Below are positions 36,454 through 46,865 of a stretch of 64,000 nucleotides of DNA, piece by piece. Position numbers and translations under genes: made by a program. Position 1 is the first letter of the stretch. Each line of letters starts with the position of its first letter. The DNA is taken from the NCBI GenBank assembly GCA_036785325.1, contig JAXIVH010000097.1, positions 23,501 to 87,500 of the forward strand. Reading direction: 5' to 3'. This DNA is from Urophycis tenuis (Eukaryota > Chordata > Actinopteri > Gadiformes > Phycidae). Under the pieces are notes generated by a model, which was not told the DNA's origin, searched no databases, and saw nothing but the letters and a program-made list of their open reading frames with translations.

Positions 36454-37254
36454 CTAATCAATCGCTTCAGAGTTTTCTTCAGCTTGGTTGTAGACCTTTA
36501 CTCGAGCTTGTGCAGCATTCAACTTCTTCATTTCTTCTAGACGGTTAAGCTTTCTACGTTTGTCTTGTATTGCTTGTTGTCTAGCTAGGTTCTCAGTTTC
36601 AAGCCTTTGAATTTCTATTTCTTCTCTTTCTTGTTCGTCCAACACTGCCAAAACTTCCTGGGATGTGGCAACCTCAGCCGCAGTCTCACTTCTTTTGTCA
36701 GAGTGGATGCTTGAGTGGATAGAACCACATTTTGATCGATGAAGCGCTGGTGGCCTTGATAAAGAACCTGTTGAGTCTAGGATCGATCCAACATCAGGCC
36801 AAGGTTCTTCCTCTTCACCTGTTGTATGCTCTTTAAGTTGCTTTTCTGCCTTTCGAATAATGAAATTTGAAAGCGATATGCATGTATCAACCTTGTGCCG
36901 TAGTTCTGTTTCAGGAGCTTGCAAACGACGTAACTCTTCATAAATGACTTTCACATCAGAACAGGTGCCTTTTATGTTCTTAATCAGCTCATTCAATTCC
37001 TCTCTGGAGGCCTCATCAGTCAATATTTCTTTGCCTAGTCTTGCATGATACCTCCATTTCTCATAGATGATTCTGTACCGACGTTGTACAGTCTTCAGCC
37101 TTTCTTCTTGAGATCCTACTCCCTTTTCTGTACGTGTTCTGGTTCTTTCACTTCTTTGTAGCCTTTCCACTTCTGCAGATTCAGTGTCTGTAGCTTCAGG
37201 TTGAGTAGGTGGCTTAACTTTGGTACGGCAGGTCTCAGTGCTTGTGTCGGTCAT
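36454..37254 (-). CDS. BEL/Pao gag N-terminal ORF, 266 residues
   Basis: Frame from ATG 37254 to a TAG at 36454-36456. It is rich in Glu, Lys and Arg, with predicted coiled-coil stretches (ELRRLQAPETELRHKVDTC; ERLQRSERTRTRTEKGVG; ERLKTVQRRYRIIYEKWRYH). Gag-like sequence continues after the TAG (LHDFEPTGDSQVLNALSSPF), so the stop is probably a disabling mutation rather than the natural end. Confidence 0.6.
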   Translation of the reverse strand: MTDTSTETCRTKVKPPTQPEATDTESAEVERLQRSERTRTRTEKGVGSQEERLKTVQRRYRIIYEKWRYHARLGKEILTDEASREELNELIKNIKGTCSDVKVIYEELRRLQAPETELRHKVDTCISLSNFIIRKAEKQLKEHTTGEEEEPWPDVGSILDSTGSLSRPPALHRSKCGSIHSSIHSDKRSETAAEVATSQEVLAVLDEQEREEIEIQRLETENLARQQAIQDKRRKLNRLEEMKKLNAAQARVKVYNQAEENSEAID

Positions 37255-38068
37255 CTTGAAATAACTTGAATGGTTATGAAAGTGTGTAACTATTAAGCTT
37301 GAATTGGATTTCTATTAGGCTATTTGTAAACATGAGCTACATTAAGCCTAAATGTGAATAGTCGTGAAGGTTAATACCTGTATGAATTCCTTGAACTGTG
37401 TGAAGACTATGTGAGAAACCTGATTTTCTACATACTGTATAGACCTCACTGTTGTATGAAGATAACTCAAATGGCATTTAAACCTATATAGACTTTAAAT
37501 TAACTTCAATTTCAAACAAAATAACTATCAGATTGGAACTGGCTTGAACACAAATATACAAGAATATACACAAATATGCAAACCTTATGTGGAAGGAATA
37601 TGCTTAAAATGCATTAAATCACTTATCCTTAAAATAAGAAAACCTTTCACCTCAATAAGGTTACCCTTTAAACATATCTTAAATTGTCTGTTACCTTTCA
37701 TAAAAAGACACAACTTAACATATCTTAATTTCAACTTCAAATAATGTCCTTATCCTTAACCTTTACCAAAACGTGTTCACTTGTGATATGTAGCAACCAT
37801 GGACATCAACACATTAGATTTGTCCTCAAACATGAGTCCTTATTTGCAATTTCCAAGTTATCCTCTTCTCACACCACCTTAACTTGATGCTTGTGGTAGA
37901 GCACTTCTTGGTTTTAGCTTGAAAGATTGCATTTTCACCGCAGTCTAATCATAGTTGCTGTGCCGACACCGATTCATGGGCTTTGCTTATCTGATGCGCT
38001 GATCTTCCTTCGCGTTGCCGTGTTTTGGTCTGGTCTCTCCTACCCGTGTTGAACAGTCGAGTTCTCAC

Positions 38069-38738
38069 TGTAGCTCTCTTCAGGCAACACAGACACAGGT
38101 CATTCTTTGAAACGGGCGTTTATTGCTGGGGCAAGTTGCTCTTATGCATCCACCTCTTCATACCTCACTCCGTGAGAACTACATGAACAGTAGAAAATGC
38201 ATCAACAATTGTACAGCATGAAAATAAAACAGCACTTAGCATACATGTAAACAAAAGGCACACACTGTATCTACATATAGATAAAACAAAATACCTTGTT
38301 GGCCGCTTGTCCTGAAAAGAGGTTCTTTGAGAGTCTTTAGAAAGTCTGTTAACATCTGCTTTAGTTTCAGAAGTCCATAATTATTATGTGTAGCGAAGCC
38401 TAGTGAGAAGCATCCGCTCCGTTGTGCCACTCGTGTGTTTTCTGCAATGTGTAAACCAAAGCTAACTAACTAGCCGTAAGCTAGCGCAGCGAGTGAGTGC
38501 TCGAGCAAAGGGGGGGAGCAGCACGTCGCAGCGTCACTGCGTCACTGAGGAGAGACAGGTGTGCCTAATCACTTTTAACTAACAAATAATATCAATTTAC
38601 TGTACATCACATATTACTAAACTTCAATTTTAACTTTACATCAAATTAATTATTTATCTATTTATCACATGAAATTATGCATTATGAAACTATGAATTAT
38701 GTACCATGAACATAGAATATTTTGCAAAGGCACTTACA
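38069..38738 (-). repeat. BEL/Pao 5' LTR, 670 bp
   Basis: On the plus strand it begins TGTAGCTCTCTTCAGGCAAC and ends GGCACTTACA. The start is shared with the 13-bp LTR remnant at 33886. On the coding (minus) strand this is the upstream LTR, so it would hold the promoter. Confidence 0.75.
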
Positions 38739-38743
38739 ACACC

Positions 38744-39230
38744 TGTCCTCATGCAACTCCACTGGCTCCCTGTCCATCAACGTATACACTACAAGCTACT
38801 TTTGCTAACATTCAAAGCTCTCCATAACCAGGCACCCCCATATCTCTCTAACATGCTTCACCCTTACATCCCACCCCGTTCACTCCGTTCCTAATCTGCC
38901 GCTCTGCTTTCCACCCCCTCCTTTTCCCTTACCTCGCTTGGCGCTCGGGCTTTTAGCTGTTCTGCACCTAGACTCTGGAACTCACTCCCACTAGACATAT
39001 GCACTCTGGACTCCATCGACACCTTCAAATCCCACCTCAAAACACACCTTTTTAAGTTAGCCTACTCCCTATAACACTCTGTTCCCCCAACCGTTTTTAT
39101 CCATTTTCTAGCCACACTGTATTTTCTTGTATGTATTTATGTTATGTGTTATTGTATTACATATTTGTTTTGTTTTGTTTCTCACATGTAAGGTGACCTT
39201 GGGTTTGAGAAAGGCGCCAACAAATAAAAT

Positions 39231-39261
<31 letters not shown>
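38744..39261 (+). mobile_element. L2/CR1-type LINE, right part and (ATT)n tail
   Basis: Continues the split LINE in frame: TGTCCTCATGCAACTCCACT gives LMQLHWLPVHQRIHYKLLLL and TFKALHNQAPPYLSNML, then the 3' UTR with GAAAGGCGCCAACAAATAAA and a short-unit (ATT)n tail at about 39232-39261. The in-frame stop after RSLRS at 38892-38894 is within the ORF. Confidence 0.85.
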
Positions 39262-39262
<1 letters not shown>

Positions 39263-39715
39263 AAATCAAAAACCCACAGGCTTGAACCACCGGCTCCCTC
39301 CCAATCCCACCCATCGATTGAATTGTAGCAACTTGAAAATTGCCAGCCCCCCAGGTGTCTTCACCAATCCTACTCTTCAAGCCACTGACATACCATTCAG
39401 CACAACCTGTTGCAGTACCTCGTGGACCTTTAAATGCTGTAAGCAACAACGAAAACCCCAAACATGTGACCCACCACAATTGCAACAAGTAGCAGAACCT
39501 GCCTGACACTGTTTAAACTCATGATCGTCCTCACATCCACCACACCTACGTTTGCCCTGACATAGGGCCACCACATTATCAAAATGCTGACAATTATAAC
39601 ACCTCAATGGGGGCCTGACAAATGGCTGAACAGGGAAAGTCATGTACCCAGAAACTCACCCGGATAGGAGAATATGATCCCTCAAACTCAATCACAACAG
39701 ACAAACTATCGCCCA
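39258..39715 (-). pseudogene. Retrotransposon ORF1 fragment with three zinc knuckles
   Basis: The minus strand reads RPPLRCYNCQHFDNVVALCQ, KRRCGGCEDDHEFKQCQAG and CCNCGGSHVWGFRCC, three consecutive CCHC-like knuckles like those in ORF1/Gag of I-type non-LTR elements. Upstream (39650-39715) another frame carries SLSVVIEFEGSYSP. Fragment only. Confidence 0.6.
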
Positions 39716-39963
39716 CCTTGACTCATGCTCATGCTCACAAGGGGCGGGGCCTGACAAAAAAGTATTGGATCCTCTGCACTAAGGGTCTCCAGCATGTCTG
39801 AAGGGGGCCTTGGGCAGGGCCTTCTGCCCTGGCAGGGCTCTGCTCTACTGAACTCAGTTTATTTATTTCCAGTATGAATTATAGCAAGCTAGAATTGCTT
39901 ATTTTTTGCTAATTGTATCATAGCCACATTTGTTTCTGTTGTGATCACTTCTTTAATCTGCAG

Positions 39964-40917
39964 GTCTGTTTGACGTGGTTGTAATCGTCGGAGGACTAAG
40001 TGTTGACCATGTTCCGATTTCTGTTGTCAGAGAGCTGTGCAAGGCCACCAAACCAGGCAAGTCCTCCATATGTCCATAACTCCTCTTTTAAGACAACTAA
40101 CAATGAGTTCTTCTTGGACCAAGGTTAGCCAGGACTTTGGGGGCAGTTGTAGCTCAATGGGTAGAGGGGGTGGACAGAGCGGGTCGTCCTCTAACCGTAG
40201 GGTCGGCGGTTCGATCCCCTTGATCCCCCTCCTCCAATTGTCCACATGTCGAACCCCACAAACGTACTGATTGTAAGTCGCTTTGGACAAAAGTGTCTGC
40301 TAAATGGCCCTTTACCCTTTACTTTGTATGTGGGCTAGGTCATTGGGGATGTAGCTATCATTTGCAGTCATAAAATGTTTGGGCTTGACCCTTGTAGGAT
40401 TGTGGATGTGGATCTTTCTGTGGCCACTGGGTGGAGCCAACCAGAAGTGGTAGGGTCATACATGATCCGTGAGGGGACAGAAGCACTTCTACATGCGTAA
40501 TAGTCATGTCCAAGATATTCTCATCACTTTTAGACGTTGGATATTATTTCTCTAGAAAATGTAAATAATTTTAAACTACGGACACATGGGTGATTTATTT
40601 TTGACCGCAGTGTAGCTAAAGTGCTGCAACCCAGGCGAGATGCAAGTAGGCCTAATTAGGCACATAAAGCTCACATGCAGCTACTGTATTACAACCTCTA
40701 TCCACTAGGTGGGACCATCTGCATGACGACCAGAAGTATTCGGAGCAACGCGGCATACAAGGCGCGCTTGGAGCAGGAGCTGAAGCTCATGGAGGAAGGA
40801 GGACTGTGGAGCGGTGTCAACGTCACCGAGGTGGAGCAGCTACAGCTGGCTGTGACGGAGAGTGAGGAGGTCTACATGAGTGGCTGTGTCTACCTCTACA
40901 TGGCGTCCCCTCTGTAG
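39964..40917 (+). CDS. Second copy of the last two mettl27 coding exons
   Basis: Exon 39964-40056 (93 bp, the same length as mettl27 exon 4) encodes LFDVVVIVGGLSVDHVPISV then VRELCKATKPG. Exon 40709-40917 encodes GTICMTTRSIRSNAAYKARL to YMSGCVYLYMASPL and a TAG. Both are open and in the same phase as mettl27 exons 4-5, with good acceptors; the first has a GC donor (GCAAGT). No exon carrying the SAM-binding motif I was found between 18.2 and 39.9 kb. It may be an alternative 3' end of mettl27, a truncated duplicate with an unrecognised 5' part, or a young pseudogene. Divergence from exons 4-5 is substantial yet stop-free, which suggests past or present constraint. Confidence 0.75.
40057..40058 (+). 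promoter_or_regulatory. GC-type splice donor
   Basis: The exon ends AAACCAG and is followed by GCAAGT, the usual context of minor GC-AG introns. The equivalent site in mettl27 exon 4 (17836) is GTGAGA. Confidence 0.65.
40138..40318 (+). repeat. tRNA-derived SINE
   Basis: The head has pol III box-like words (GTAGCTCAATGGGTAGAGG and GGTTCGATCCCC). The tail is TTGTAAGTCGCTTTGGACA then GTCTGCTAAATGG. It lies in the intron between the two duplicated mettl27-like exons. Confidence 0.8.
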
Positions 40918-40999
40918 AGCAGTCTTTGTTTGGGTAAGAGGTAAAAGACATGCAGATCAAGCATGCACTCAAGGATTGTGACTCGAGTATAGACCTTTT

Positions 41000-41039
41000 T
41001 GTAGTAGTAGTAGTATTAGTAGTAGTAGTGGTAGTAGTG

Positions 41040-41076
<37 letters not shown>

Positions 41077-41077
41077 G
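41000..41077. repeat. (AGT)n microsatellite
   Basis: Trinucleotide GTA run with a few substitutions, just after the mettl27-like exon 5. Confidence 0.95.
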
Positions 41078-41094
41078 CCTAGTTAAATATGGTG

Positions 41095-41232
41095 GGAAAA
41101 CGAGTCAACCACTAACCGAAGGGTTGGCGGTTCGATCCCCACCTCTGTCCAACTGTCCACATATCGAACCCCACAAATGTAGTGATTGTAAGTCGCTTTG
41201 GATCAAAGCGTCTGCTAAATGCCCTTCTTCTA
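41095..41232 (+). repeat. tRNA-derived SINE, 5' truncated
   Basis: Same family as 40138-40318 (GGTTGGCGGTTCGATCCCC, then TGTAAGTCGCTTTGGATCAA and TCTGCTAAATGCCC) with the first part missing. Confidence 0.75.
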
Positions 41233-43705
41233 ATAAATATAATAGATAAAATAAACACATGTCTTTTAAAAAAACATTTGTGTCCAAATTGACTTACAAC
41301 TTGGGCGAAGAACAACTGAAGCAGAAAATCGAAACGGGGATAGCTACAAAAAATAATCACATGCGGACATTCACTGGTTCAATGGTTGAGAAAGCGCTAA
41401 AGTTCCCTCTACGGTGGCAGAAATGAGAGGAGGTGCCCTATTGGCTGTCCTGCACACTGGAAAATATATATGGAGTGCCTAGGGTGCCCCTTAATGTATA
41501 GGGTGCCCCTTAATGTAATACAGTACGATGATGTGCCCCCTGACGCCGCCCCTGAGATTTTCTCATGGAGGGAAATGGGATGCAGTGCTGCATAGGGTGC
41601 TTCTTTCAGGAGAGAACACATGACAAAGTGCCCAAAAAGGTGTGTGCCCCAGTGGATCCATGTGAGGAAGTGCAGTGAAGGCTGCCTCTACGTGTGGGAG
41701 AATGTGGAGGACTTTCCTAATGGATTCTAGAATGTGATGCAGTGCTATGTAGGTGCCCTAAAAATGGGATCAACTTGAGGCTCCCTGCATGTTTTATTTA
41801 TCTAAATCCAAATGAACAAATGTGATGCAGTGCCCTGCAGTCTCTCCTGCAACTTGCCCTCCAAATACCGGTAGGCAATTTAAAGTGTATAGGTTCCTTG
41901 GATTTTTTCGCAGAGGTCTGGTTATGGTTATTTGAAATCTGGGTTGTCTAATAACATAATATTAATCAAGGATGAAGACTATTTCCTCATACATGACACA
42001 TCAACCCTGTTTGGCTCTGGTGGCCATGTAGTGCAGTAGTTGCCTGTTTTATTTGTTTGCCCCTGACCTTTAAACAGCCACCAGGTCAGAGGAGCCATAG
42101 GAATCAGATACAAAGGGAGTCATTTATTTTATTTGCATTTATTTTTTTCATTAGTTTTTGTGCCTTAAGTAACAGTATCACATATCAAAATAAAAGTGCT
42201 TAAACCTATCACAGTTCTACTTCTTCCTTCAGACTACCTTGTTTTTTCATCCCCTCATTATCATTGTTTCTCACCTGTGTCAATAACTTATCAGTCAACT
42301 TATTCAACTCCATTCTAAGAAATCACATTCCTTGGAAATGGATAATAACTGATTAGATAGAACAAAACTATAACAATCAAAGGGAATGGACAATTTATAA
42401 ATGGCTGTTGTAATATGTATATTGTAGGCCCATGATTATTTACTTTAAGCCTTTGAACCTTCCTTTGTGCTGTCCATCTGAACATTTTGCATGTAACTAT
42501 CACAAATAAAACCTAAAAACATTTGGTCACCAGAAAATAGTGTGCTTTGAAGTGAATGAACTATCCTCACTGGAGCTGAGTGACCCTACTGGCCACTAGA
42601 GGGCATCGCGGTGACAGACGATGGTCAGGTAAAGAAAATGGCCTCCAACAAAAACGTCAAGCCATCTGTGTTTTCGTCGACAGAAAGTAAATCTCCAAGC
42701 CCATGAGTTGCTTCTCTTGATACCTGACACCTGACTCTCTCTTACATGTTTTGTTGTAAATTCACATTCAGTAGTCCTCTCAGAAAGAACTATGCTAAGT
42801 ATTGTTTATTTTAGATTATGGAACGTAAATGTAACACACACTTTTAAAAGGAGATACTGGCAATTGTTTTACACAAACATATCAACGTCGACAATATCAA
42901 TATCTACAACAAAATTCTGTCAACTCTTAATGCGCATTTTGCTCATCATAAAAGTCTGTTGTTTACTTCGATACACCGTATTTGAATATGCAAAACCCAA
43001 ACCGGACACGCGCAGCGTCCTGCAGTGAAACCAAATGGGAATCTCACACAAGGCCTCTTTAAGTTGCACAGGCCGTGAGGCTGTGAGGGCTGGCTTTCTG
43101 TCAAACCAGTTTGTCCTGTGGTCTATAAAAGCAACAAAGTCGTATCAAAGAGTGAGGGCCTATTCAACCCTTCCATTGTTTCCAGGAAAAAAAACTATTA
43201 CTTTCTGCTAATGTGAAATTGGATATAACATAGTAAAACATTGAACATGTTTACCTAAATGCAGTAAATGCAGTAAATGAATAAATGCAATCACTTCATT
43301 TTCTTCATAAAATGTTAATCAACATGTAGATTCATAATAATCACTAATAAACATTTTCACTACAGCCAGTGCATTTATTTTAACTTATGTTTAACTTTGT
43401 TTCCCCGACTCATTTAAATGAATCACAAGTGTCCCAAGGACACATCTCTTCCACCCATGGCTAAATATTGCCAGGGATGTTTTCTAAGTTGGTGTAGAGA
43501 AAATCAATTTCACCGCACTGAAAGTTACATGCAGGTTAGATGCAGGTTCACACAGTAAAAATGGTTAATTCTCGCTATATTGCCGCCAACTTGGGCCATG
43601 TACACCTAGTAAGACCTTGTAGGCACCTAAGTGTGCGTAGTGTCATTGTTATGTGTGGAAGCACCGGCGTACACACGGACCAGCATGTGTGTGACTGTTG
43701 GTATC
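41233..43705. other. Intergenic, no gene recognised
   Basis: The segment 41430-41770 repeats the words GGGTGCCCC and ATGCAGTGC several times but has no coding signal. AT-rich sequence to 43700 includes the probable 3' UTR of the claudin at 43706-44617 (a minus-strand AATAAA lies at about 43375). Confidence 0.5.
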
Positions 43706-44617
43706 CTATAAATATGTTTTTGCTGGGTTAGCCGAAGCGTCCTCGCTGCCCTCGGCCTTGACCGACTCCAACAGACTGTCGTTGGCTGCGGCCTCTCGCT
43801 TCAGCTGAGACTTTGTGGACAGCGCTTCGCTTTCCTCAGACTTGCTTGACCCGGGCCTCTTCAACTGAGACTTTGTGGACGGTGCCTGGCTGCCCTCTGA
43901 CCTCACCGACGCGTCCTCCCACGGCGGCTTAGCAAACACCTGCTGTCCGGACGGAGACCTGGCGGTGTGCGGCACGCTGGCGCCGGACCCGTTGGACATG
44001 CGCACGGCCACGCAGCGCACCGTGGACGCGGCCCTCTTGTCGTCCTCTTTCAGCGGGCAGGAAGAGCTGATGAACAGCGCTCCGCCCAGGACCAGCATGA
44101 CGGACGCCGCCCAGCCGATGTACAGGGACGCCCCGATCTCCCGTCGCAGGGCGTCGTTGCTGACGCTGTAGAACATCTTGACCACCGTGCCGGCCGCCCA
44201 GGATGTGGGGATCAGGCAGAGCACGCCCGTGGTGATGAGCACGCCACCCGCCGCCAGGACCACCCTCACCTTGGTCTGGCCCGGCGCGTCGTCCAGGAAA
44301 CGCGTGCACTTCCCGCCGACGAAGGCCAGCAGGAGGCCGACGGCGCCCGTGATGATGGCGAGCGAGGTGAGCGCCTGCGCTGCCTGCAGGTCAGAGCTGA
44401 GCGCCAGCATGGAGTAGTAGGGTTTGCAGGACATCTGGCCCGTGCTCTGGACCACACACGACATCCAGATGCCCTCCCAGATGGTCTGCGAGGTGACGAT
44501 GGTGGTGCCCACGAAGGCCGTCACACGCCACAAGGGCATGGCGGAGCAGATGATCACGCCCACCCAGCCCAGCAGACTGAGGGCGCTGGCCAGCATCTGG
44601 ATACCCAGGGAAGCCAT
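43706..44617 (-). CDS. Claudin with a long repeated cytoplasmic tail (303 residues)
   Basis: Four-span tight-junction protein, single coding exon, start ATG 44617 (MASLGIQMLASALSLLGWVG). The claudin signature is present: Trp30, G-I-W at 49-51, Cys54 and Cys64, with Ile in place of the usual Leu. The Arg that usually ends the first extracellular loop (LQAAR) is Gln at 81. The second loop is FYSVSNDALRREIGASLYIGW, lacking the usual Asn-Pro. After the fourth span (LGGALFISSSCPLKEDDK) the tail is about 110 residues, against 25-35 in claudin-3/4 relatives. It holds two copies of STKSQLKR among Ser/Glu-rich sequence and ends TYL, not the usual YV PDZ ligand. Fish claudin-3/4-like family; exact orthologue not assigned. 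Confidence 0.9.
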   Translation of the reverse strand: MASLGIQMLASALSLLGWVGVIICSAMPLWRVTAFVGTTIVTSQTIWEGIWMSCVVQSTGQMSCKPYYSMLALSSDLQAAQALTSLAIITGAVGLLLAFVGGKCTRFLDDAPGQTKVRVVLAAGGVLITTGVLCLIPTSWAAGTVVKMFYSVSNDALRREIGASLYIGWAASVMLVLGGALFISSSCPLKEDDKRAASTVRCVAVRMSNGSGASVPHTARSPSGQQVFAKPPWEDASVRSEGSQAPSTKSQLKRPGSSKSEESEALSTKSQLKREAAANDSLLESVKAEGSEDASANPAKTYL

Positions 44618-45596
44618 CGCAATGTGAGAGGCTCGATGTGGATGGATGGATGGAAGGCCGGTTGGATGGAGCGGCTTCTCCCGGGAAATCCTCCTCTGAG
44701 TTTTCTTAGGAGGGCTTCTTTTCTTGGTCTTTATTGGGATCGCCGCAGTGTGAAGGAAGTTCTTGACTTGCAGTTCCTGTCCACCGGTTTCCCTGTGTCT
44801 TTATCTTATTTCTCTGCCCTTGCCACTATCGTGCTGTTTTTTTTCTCTTTATTTTCCACTTCCTCTAGGGAAGGCAAGGTAAGGCAGGGCTTTTGCTCTG
44901 GGTGCCCATCTGATAGTCTCGCCTGGTTCCTGGTGTGTCTGAAAACCAGTTATTGGCACTCTTTCTCCTTCTCCCACACACACAGAGTCAGTCATATCCA
45001 ACCTCCAGCGTCCCTTCCATTCTGCAGCCTGAGGATGATTTGCTTGTCAGTTACCTCTCAGGTGTATCCACACCACGCCTACTCTCTGGGGAGGGGAGGG
45101 AGCTGGTTGGTGGAGCCGAAGAAAGAAACACCATGACGACCAATGACATCATCTGTACACCATATGTCTGGAAACACTGCGTGTGTATGGGTGTGCGTGC
45201 ATATAAATTGTAATGTAGCACACAGTATGTGTTGCAAATGTAACGCACAATGTTTTCATTTGGTGGATTTGATGCAGAAAACCTGTTGGCATGTTGACTG
45301 TTCTGTTGTTCACCAATTGAATCGGTGAATAAGAGTGCTGAGAAATAAATGTGGAGATGAAAAAACTAATTTCATCCATGTCTGCCGGTTTATTATTTAT
45401 CCGTTTTCAAACCCACAAATAATGTGCTTTGTTATCGATATTTTTCTGTATATAATGTTTAAACGAAACAGAAAGTTTGCTTTATGCTATTTCTATTCAT
45501 ATGCAAATTATGTTTTTAACCATCACCTGCCCCTCATTACTGGGAAATTGTCCCGTGTTATTTATTCTGACACCAGGTCATGTATTTTCTCTTGGC

Positions 45597-45597
45597 T

Positions 45598-45635
<38 letters not shown>
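45597..45635. repeat. (GT)n microsatellite
   Basis: About 18 GT units ending in GCGCGCC. It lies between the first two claudin genes. Confidence 0.95.
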
Positions 45636-45640
<5 letters not shown>

Positions 45641-45785
45641 CTCCCTCAGGCCACCCATTTACAGCATGGCTGACATTGTTCTCGGACTTGTTCCAAGACC
45701 TGTTTTTCAAGGCGCCATGGGTAAATACCTTTTAGACAGAGGAGCCTGACAGACAGGTTTCTTCAGCATTTGTCATCACTGACAC

Positions 45786-45791
45786 TTTATT
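45786..45791 (-). promoter_or_regulatory. Candidate poly(A) signal of the claudin at 46236-46865
   Basis: TTTATT on the plus strand reads AATAAA on the minus strand, about 445 bp past the stop codon. It is the only canonical hexamer I saw in that stretch. Confidence 0.5.
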
Positions 45792-46181
45792 CATAGTTTT
45801 TTTATATAAACAAATTGTTCTTGAATATGATGTAATGATAAACAGAGTCAAAATAAAAAAAAAGTTACAAAAGGCAAATACTGTCATTACAATTAATGAA
45901 GAGGAGAGACATTTCACATCGGCAGCGCGGGTCACTCTGAGAAGAGCAGCCGAGAGAGAGGCTGGTTATCCATGGAAACCGTGTGAGAGAAGCATCAGGC
46001 CGTAACATAGGGTTCAGAGAGCAGTGTGGACATGAGAGCACTCAGCACAGGGTCAAGCCAGCATAATACAACACTGTAGTTTACAAGTGGAAGCACTCTC
46101 AGCCACGGTTCAATCATACCACATTTAACAGAGTCTGTGTGGGTGCCGTGGGTCCGTTCATCCTCGGACATGGCTCTGCAT

Positions 46182-46221
<40 letters not shown>
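46182..46221. repeat. (CA)n microsatellite
   Basis: About 20 CA units, starting 15 bp beyond the stop codon of the claudin at 46236, so in its 3' UTR. Confidence 0.97.
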
Positions 46222-46226
<5 letters not shown>

Positions 46227-46235
46227 CAACCCTGC

Positions 46236-46865
46236 CTAGACGTAGGCCCGGCTCTCCACCGAGCGGGCCTTGGAGTACTTGGTGTCGTAGCGGTTGTCAT
46301 CCTGCGGTGGGCAGGAGCTGCAGAGCAGCCCCCCGCCCAGGATCAGCAGCCCAGCCGTGCCCCAGCCGATGTAGAGCGCCGCCCCCAGCTCCCGCCGCTG
46401 GGCGTTGGTCATCAGCGGGTTGTAGAAGTTCTGGATGATGGTGTTGGCCGTCCAGCACACGGGCACCAGCACCAGCACCCCCGCGATGATGAACACCACG
46501 CCCCCAGCCAGCGCCACCTTGCTCTTGGACCGCTCGTCCCGCACAAAGTTGGTGCACTTGCCGCCGGCGATGCCCAGCAAGAGGCCGAAGAGGGCCACGA
46601 TGATGGCCAGGATGGTGAGGGCGCGGGCGGCCTGCAGGTCCTGGGGCAGCGCCAGCAGGGAGTCGTACACCTTGCACTGCATCTGGCCAGTGCTCTGGGT
46701 CACGCAGTTCATCCACAGGCCCTCCCAGATGGTCTGCGCCGTCACGATGTTGGCGCCAATGAAGGCCGTCACCTTCCACATGGGCAGCGCGCACACGATG
46801 ATGGACCCCAGGAAGCCTATGGTGGCCAAGGCCAAGCCGAGGAGCTGTCTCCCACCAGAAACCAT
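46236..46865 (-). CDS. Claudin (claudin-3/4-like), 209 residues
   Basis: Single coding exon starting ATG 46865 (MVSGGRQLLGLALATIGFLG); the three codons before it begin with GTG and are not used. Trp30, GLW 49-51, Cys54, Cys64 and Arg81 form the complete claudin signature of the first extracellular loop. The second loop is FYNPLMTNAQRRELGAALYI. A Cys-rich segment after the fourth span (LLCSSCPPQDD) offers palmitoylation sites, and the tail ends RAYV, a PDZ-binding C terminus for ZO proteins. It is the most conventional member of the array together with the genes at 58.2 and 60.7 kb. Confidence 0.94.
   Translation of the reverse strand: MVSGGRQLLGLALATIGFLGSIIVCALPMWKVTAFIGANIVTAQTIWEGLWMNCVTQSTGQMQCKVYDSLLALPQDLQAARALTILAIIVALFGLLLGIAGGKCTNFVRDERSKSKVALAGGVVFIIAGVLVLVPVCWTANTIIQNFYNPLMTNAQRRELGAALYIGWGTAGLLILGGGLLCSSCPPQDDNRYDTKYSKARSVESRAYV

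Larger units (their letters stand above)
33886..38738 (-). mobile_element. BEL/Pao LTR retrotransposon, deleted provirus
   Basis: Flanked by the 5-bp duplication ACACC (33881-33885 and 38739-38743), with TG...CA ends, inside the L2 element. Only one LTR is complete (38069-38738). At the other end just 13 bp of LTR (TGTAGCTCTCTTC) remain, next to a protease-region fragment. Reverse transcriptase, RNase H and integrase are gone. It also contains a 514-bp MITE. Confidence 0.85.

Noticed and set aside
40138..40318. A tRNA gene at the head of the SINE
   Set aside because: Pol III box words are present, but the acceptor and anticodon stems do not fold, and the unit continues into a SINE tail.
43967..45136. 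Open frame of 389 codons antisense to the first claudin
   Set aside because: Shadow of a GC-rich claudin ORF; composition is His/Arg/Gly-rich with no recognisable domain. The same applies to 46137-46958, 52799-53341, 56334-56657 and 58335-59267.
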